Shown here: positions 14,404 through 16,881 of the stretch, in pieces
Position numbering within the stretch: the stretch's first letter is position 1
Layout: every line of letters starts with the position of its first letter
Source: an uncultured Parabacteroides sp.
GTDB lineage: Bacteria; Bacteroidota; Bacteroidia; Bacteroidales; Tannerellaceae
Direction: 5' to 3'
NCBI GenBank assembly: GCA_900552465.1
Contig: URZO01000088.1
Location: forward strand, 1 to 16,881
DNA length: 16,881 nt
Translations under genes and position numbers: made by a program
The notes under the pieces: model-generated
The model's input: only the letters and a program-made list of their open reading frames with translations
Databases searched by the model: none
Told to the model about the DNA's origin: nothing

Positions 14404-15453
14404 ATGAAGCTGTCGAAATTCAAATTTAATTTACCGCAGGAGCTGATCGCCCTCCATCCGGCAAAAAACAGAGATGAGTCCAGGTTGATGGTTGTCAATC
14501 GCAAGACGGGAGAGATCGAGCATAAAGTATTCAAGGACCTGCTGAATTATTTCGGAGAAAAGGATGTGTTTATCTTCAATAACACGAAAGTCTTCCCGGC
14601 ACGACTGTATGGAAATAAAGAAAAGACGGGTGCCCGCATCGAGGTTTTTTTGTTGCGTGAGCTGAATGAAGACCTTCGTCTGTGGGACGTACTGGTCGAT
14701 CCCGCCCGTAAAATCCGTATCGGAAACAAACTGTATTTCGGTGAAGACGATTCGATGGTGGCTGAGGTGATCGACAACACGACATCGCGCGGCCGTACGC
14801 TGCGTTTCCTTTATGATGGCAATCACGACGAATTTAAGAAAGCCTTGTATGCACTGGGCGAAACCCCGCTGCCTAAGTATATCGAACGGCCTGTGGAACC
14901 GGAAGATGAAGAGCGTTATCAGAACATTTTTGCGACGGAAGAGGGCGCTGTTGTCGCTCCTGCTGCCGGCCTTCACTTTAGCCGCGAGCTGATGAAGCGT
15001 CTGGAGATCAAGGATTGCCAGTTTACTTTCCTGACATTGCATTCCGGCTTGGGCAACTTCCGTGAGATCGACGTGGAAGACCTGACCAAACATAAGATGG
15101 ACTCCGAGCAGATGGTTGTAAATGCTGATGTGGTGAACGTCGTGAACACGGCGAAGGATAACGGACGCCAGATCTGTGCAGTTGGAACTTCCGTCATGCG
15201 TGCTATCGAAACCGCAGTAAGTACGGACGGGCACTTGAAAGAGTTTGAAGGATGGACAAACAAGTTTATCTTCCCGCCGTATGATTTCAGTGTTGCTTCC
15301 AGCATGATCACAAACTTCCACTTGCCACTGTCTACCTTGTTGATGATGACAGCCTCTTTCGGTGGATATGAGCAGATCATGGATGCATACGAAGTGGCCC
15401 TGAAAGAAAAATATAGTTTCGGAGCTTATGGCGATGCCATGCTGATCCTGTAA
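14404..15453 (+). CDS. queA: S-adenosylmethionine:tRNA ribosyltransferase-isomerase
   Basis: QueA transfers and isomerises the ribosyl part of SAM to 7-aminomethyl-7-deazaguanine at tRNA wobble position 34, giving epoxyqueuosine. The 349-residue protein has the family segments NNTKVFPARL (59-68), LPKYIERP (156-163), VAPAAGLHFS (184-193), TLHSGLGNFR (211-220), GTSVMRAIE (261-269) and TNFHLPLSTLL (303-313), ending in SFGAYGDAMLIL. It lies 31 bases after truB in an A/T-rich gap with no visible promoter and 10 bases before folK. No other queuosine genes occur in the window. Confidence 0.96.
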   Translation: MKLSKFKFNLPQELIALHPAKNRDESRLMVVNRKTGEIEHKVFKDLLNYFGEKDVFIFNNTKVFPARLYGNKEKTGARIEVFLLRELNEDLRLWDVLVDPARKIRIGNKLYFGEDDSMVAEVIDNTTSRGRTLRFLYDGNHDEFKKALYALGETPLPKYIERPVEPEDEERYQNIFATEEGAVVAPAAGLHFSRELMKRLEIKDCQFTFLTLHSGLGNFREIDVEDLTKHKMDSEQMVVNADVVNVVNTAKDNGRQICAVGTSVMRAIETAVSTDGHLKEFEGWTNKFIFPPYDFSVASSMITNFHLPLSTLLMMTASFGGYEQIMDAYEVALKEKYSFGAYGDAMLIL

Positions 15454-15463
15454 AAACAGCACT

Positions 15464-15922
15464 ATGGCGATTGCATACCTGAGTTTGGGAACCAATATCG
15501 GGAATAAGCGACGGAACATGATAACAGCCGCCGCGCTGTTAGCTGAAAGGGTGGGAGATGTTCTCGCCCTTTCCGGTTTCTATGAAACGGAACCTTGGGG
15601 TTATGCCTCGGAGAACCTTTTCCTGAATGCTGCTGTTAAATTAAAGACCTCTTTCTCCCCGTCGGAACTGCTTTTAGCAACCCAACAGATTGAAAAAGAG
15701 CTGGGCCGTACGGAGAAGAGCAACGGGGCGTATCACGATCGCATCATCGATATTGATATTCTGCTCTATGATGACGAGGTCCTGCAAACAGCGGAACTGA
15801 CGTTACCACATCCTCTCATGCACGAACGGAAATTCGTGATGGACCCTTTGTCCGAAATAGCTCCGTTTGTCGTGCATCCTGTATTAAAAGAACGTATAAT
15901 AGATTTAAAGGAACGATTATGA
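15464..15922 (+). CDS. folK: Hydroxymethyl-dihydropterin pyrophosphokinase
   Basis: FolK transfers pyrophosphate from ATP to 6-hydroxymethyl-7,8-dihydropterin in folate synthesis. The 152-residue protein has the expected SLGTNIGN start (7-14), YETEPWGY (40-47), GRTEK (81-85), and RIIDIDILLYDD with metal-binding D96 and D98 (E. coli D95 and D97). LPHPLMHERKFVMDPLSEIAP (114-134) completes the signature. It is a stand-alone kinase, not fused to FolB or FolP. The stop overlaps the start of the next small gene (ATGA, 15919-15922), so the two are probably translationally coupled. Confidence 0.95.
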   Translation: MAIAYLSLGTNIGNKRRNMITAAALLAERVGDVLALSGFYETEPWGYASENLFLNAAVKLKTSFSPSELLLATQQIEKELGRTEKSNGAYHDRIIDIDILLYDDEVLQTAELTLPHPLMHERKFVMDPLSEIAPFVVHPVLKERIIDLKERL

Positions 15923-16110
15923 ACGATAAAGAAAAGATATTGACCGAAGGTGGCATGGTCTTTAAGAAGAAAGCCAAAGATGAGAATGGCGGAGAGAAAA
16001 AACTGAAATTCTCGGATTTTCTACGCGGGACGCATAAGTCCGGTTCTGCCAAGATGAGAGCTGAATTTAAATATAAAAAAGCGCTGCGTAACACAAAAAA
16101 GAAAAAATAA
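15919..16110 (+). CDS. 63-residue highly basic protein, unrecognised
   Basis: I do not recognise this protein. Its 63 residues include many lysines, in clusters such as FKKKAK (15-20), EKKLK (26-30) and a C-terminal KKALRNTKKKK. No membrane span, cysteine or known domain is visible. FSDFLRGTHKSGSAKMRAEFKYKKAL (31-56) looks like the conserved core and may form a helix. The ATGA overlap with folK, the in-register start and the end of the co-directional run at its stop all argue that it is a real gene. Such a charge pattern fits binding to RNA, DNA or ribosomes, but this is only an inference from composition. Confidence 0.65.
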   Translation: MNDKEKILTEGGMVFKKKAKDENGGEKKLKFSDFLRGTHKSGSAKMRAEFKYKKALRNTKKKK

Positions 16111-16142
16111 TTGTCGATTATGAGTTGTTAATTGTCAATTGT
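16111..16142. repeat. AATTGTCAATT-type low-complexity repeat, left copy
   Basis: TTGTCGATTATGAGTTG is followed by TTAATTGTCAATTGT, near-palindromic and A/T-rich. GTCAATTGT (16134-16142) recurs exactly at 16288-16296 on the other side of the riboswitch-like element. Similar spacers are common in Bacteroidales genomes. Confidence 0.5.
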
Positions 16143-16154
16143 TTTGTATTTTTG
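16125..16154 (+). promoter_or_regulatory. Near-ideal promoter ahead of the SAM-II element
   Basis: TTG (16125-16127), a 19-base spacer and TATTTTTG (16147-16154) match the Bacteroidetes -33/-7 consensus in both sequence and spacing. This is the best-spaced promoter in the window. Transcription should begin near 16161, only a few bases before P1 of the riboswitch. Confidence 0.7.
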
Positions 16155-16162
16155 TGCCCGAA

Positions 16163-16222
16163 TTGATGTGGATAGATTTGTATTGCTTGCAACCACAGGA
16201 AAAAATGCTAAAAACAAGTCCT
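16163..16222 (+). promoter_or_regulatory. SAM-II riboswitch, apparently orphan
   Basis: The SAM-II class is an H-type pseudoknot that binds S-adenosylmethionine and normally sits just upstream of methionine genes. Here P1 is TGTGG (16167-16171) with CCACA (16193-16197), 5 of 5 pairs. P2 is GATTTGT (16175-16181) with ACAAGTC (16214-16220), 7 pairs with one G-U, which makes the pseudoknot. The loop TATTGC...GCAA and the 3' segment AAAAAATGCTAAAA fit the class as I recall it from the crystallised metX element. No methionine gene follows; the next gene is convergent. Assignment is from memory of the consensus, not from a covariance search. Confidence 0.78.
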
Positions 16223-16285
16223 TTTGAACTGCCGTCCCGGCAAAGCAAATTTCCCCTCGTCAATCCATTTTATTTAATTTATTAA
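16205..16285 (+). other. 26-codon ORF starting inside the SAM-II aptamer, unproven
   Basis: The ATG of the conserved AUGCUAAA segment opens a frame of 26 codons starting MLKTSPFELPSRQ and ending at TAA 16283-16285. If translated, ligand binding would bury its start codon. The frame may equally be chance, because the ATG is required by the aptamer itself. It contains a GCCG/CGGC mini-hairpin (16231-16241). No homology is recognised. Confidence 0.2.
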
Positions 16286-16366
16286 CCGTCAATTGTAAAT
16301 TGTCAGTCGGCTTTAGAGGTTTTGCCCTTTAATTTTCAACTTTCAATTTTCAATTTTCAATTAATA
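16284..16366. repeat. AATTGTC and TTTCAAT low-complexity repeats, right copy
   Basis: ACCGTCAATTGTAAATTGTC (16285-16304) shares GTCAATTGT with the left side of the riboswitch. Further right, about 16330-16362, TTTTCAAC and then TTTCAATT units recur at a 7-8 base period. No terminator for the protease gene is evident here. Confidence 0.55.
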
Positions 16367-16368
16367 AA

Positions 16369-16881
16369 CTATTCCTGAGTCAGGTCAACAGCGTAATTAG
16401 CACGTTTTCCTGATGGGAACATACCTGTGAGGAATAATACCTGATCCGGTGATTTAGTTGCTGCTTTCAGCACCTCTTCCAGATCGCTTACTTTACGTAT
16501 CTGCTGTCCGTTAGCTTTCAGAATGATGAATCCTTTACGGATACCTGCATCTTTCATCTTACCATTGGAAACACCTGTTACCTCTACACCATATCCCAAG
16601 TTGAGTTGCTTTTTCAAATCAGCCGGGAGTTCTCTGAAGGCTGCACCTAAAATTTCCATTCCGGCATTCTTTATCACCTTTGTAGTACCTTGCTCATTCT
16701 TCAAAGTCACTTCCACGCTCTTTTCTTTCTTATCGCGAATCAACTTCACAGTAATCTTATCACCCGGACGATGTTTTGCAAGTGCTTCCTGCAAGTCGGC
16801 AAAGTTGTGAACCTTCTTACCGTCAATACCAATGATCACATCGTCTACTTTAATATCCGCACCGGATGCCGAACCACCTTC
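16369..16881 (-). CDS. HtrA/Deg-type periplasmic serine protease, C-terminal part
   Basis: Only the last 170 residues are in the window; the reading frame stays open to the right edge, so the start and the protease domain lie outside. The visible part starts in the second half of a PDZ domain (GADIKVDDVIIGIDGKKV, then FADLQEALAKHRPGDKITV). After a linker (NEQGTTKVIKNAGMEILGA) comes a second PDZ domain (GVEVTGVSNGKMKDAGIRKG, then GFIILKANGQQI and VSDLEEVLKAA). Two tandem C-terminal PDZ domains are typical of Do/DegP/DegQ proteases, which degrade or refold damaged envelope proteins. The catalytic triad cannot be checked. An internal GTG near 16839 is not the start. The stop is TAG, and the gene converges on the riboswitch transcript. 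Confidence 0.88.
   Translation of the reverse strand, partial: EGGSASGADIKVDDVIIGIDGKKVHNFADLQEALAKHRPGDKITVKLIRDKKEKSVEVTLKNEQGTTKVIKNAGMEILGAAFRELPADLKKQLNLGYGVEVTGVSNGKMKDAGIRKGFIILKANGQQIRKVSDLEEVLKAATKSPDQVLFLTGMFPSGKRANYAVDLTQE

Noticed and set aside
13710..14534. Minus-strand open frame (274 codons) opposite truB and the start of queA
   Set aside because: It crosses two confirmed plus-strand genes, has no motif and looks like a shadow frame.
14431..15519. Long minus-strand open frame (362 codons) opposite queA
   Set aside because: The plus-strand frame is an unmistakable QueA with all family motifs. The antisense translation is Cys/His/Gln-rich with no recognisable domain and is a codon-bias shadow.
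1..16881. tRNA or rRNA genes
   Set aside because: I saw no cloverleaf-type sequences or rRNA-like segments in the intergenic regions on either strand.

Overview
The window looks like chromosomal DNA from a Bacteroidales bacterium, most likely Parabacteroides. Three things point there. The first gene is a very large secreted protein with a C-terminal DUF6383-type domain, a paralogous family I associate mainly with Parabacteroides. Promoters match the Bacteroidetes -7 consensus TAnnTTTG rather than the TATAAT type. Start codons lack Shine-Dalgarno sequences and sit in A/T-rich leaders. The genus call is inference; the order-level call is firmer.

Layout, left to right. (1) 11-3115: a secreted DUF6383 protein, followed by about 350 bases that can fold into a multi-helix RNA ending in a strong hairpin. 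(2) 3470-7709, plus strand: a uronate-catabolism operon. It encodes a GH88 unsaturated glucuronyl hydrolase lipoprotein, a secreted DUF2264 protein, KduI and a KduD-type dehydrogenase. The first two should act in the periplasm, releasing an unsaturated uronate; KduI and KduD should then convert its open-chain form to 2-keto-3-deoxygluconate in the cytoplasm. A bidirectional terminator separates it from (3) 7805-9800, minus strand: a CoA-transferase of the acetyl-CoA hydrolase/transferase family and a small one-pass membrane protein. (4) 10051-11421: miaB, reading away from the membrane-protein gene across a promoter-rich region of about 250 bases. (5) 11743-16110, plus strand: a compact housekeeping run of ftsX, a DUF3098 gene, uppP, truB, queA, folK and a 63-aa basic protein gene, several with overlapping or nearly overlapping ends. 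(6) 16369-16881, minus strand: the C-terminal part of an HtrA/Deg-type periplasmic protease gene that runs off the window.

The most striking observation is at about 16125-16222. A near-ideal Bacteroidetes promoter leads straight into what reads as an intact SAM-II riboswitch (P1 5/5 bp, P2 7/7 bp with one G-U, and the conserved AUGCUAAA segment). No methionine gene follows; the next gene is the convergent protease. The only ORF there is a 26-codon one whose ATG lies inside the aptamer. The other unexplained signals are three TTAC-N8-GTAA sites spaced exactly 22 bp apart downstream of miaB, the folded region at 3154-3349, and a 23-bp inverted repeat between kduI and kduD.
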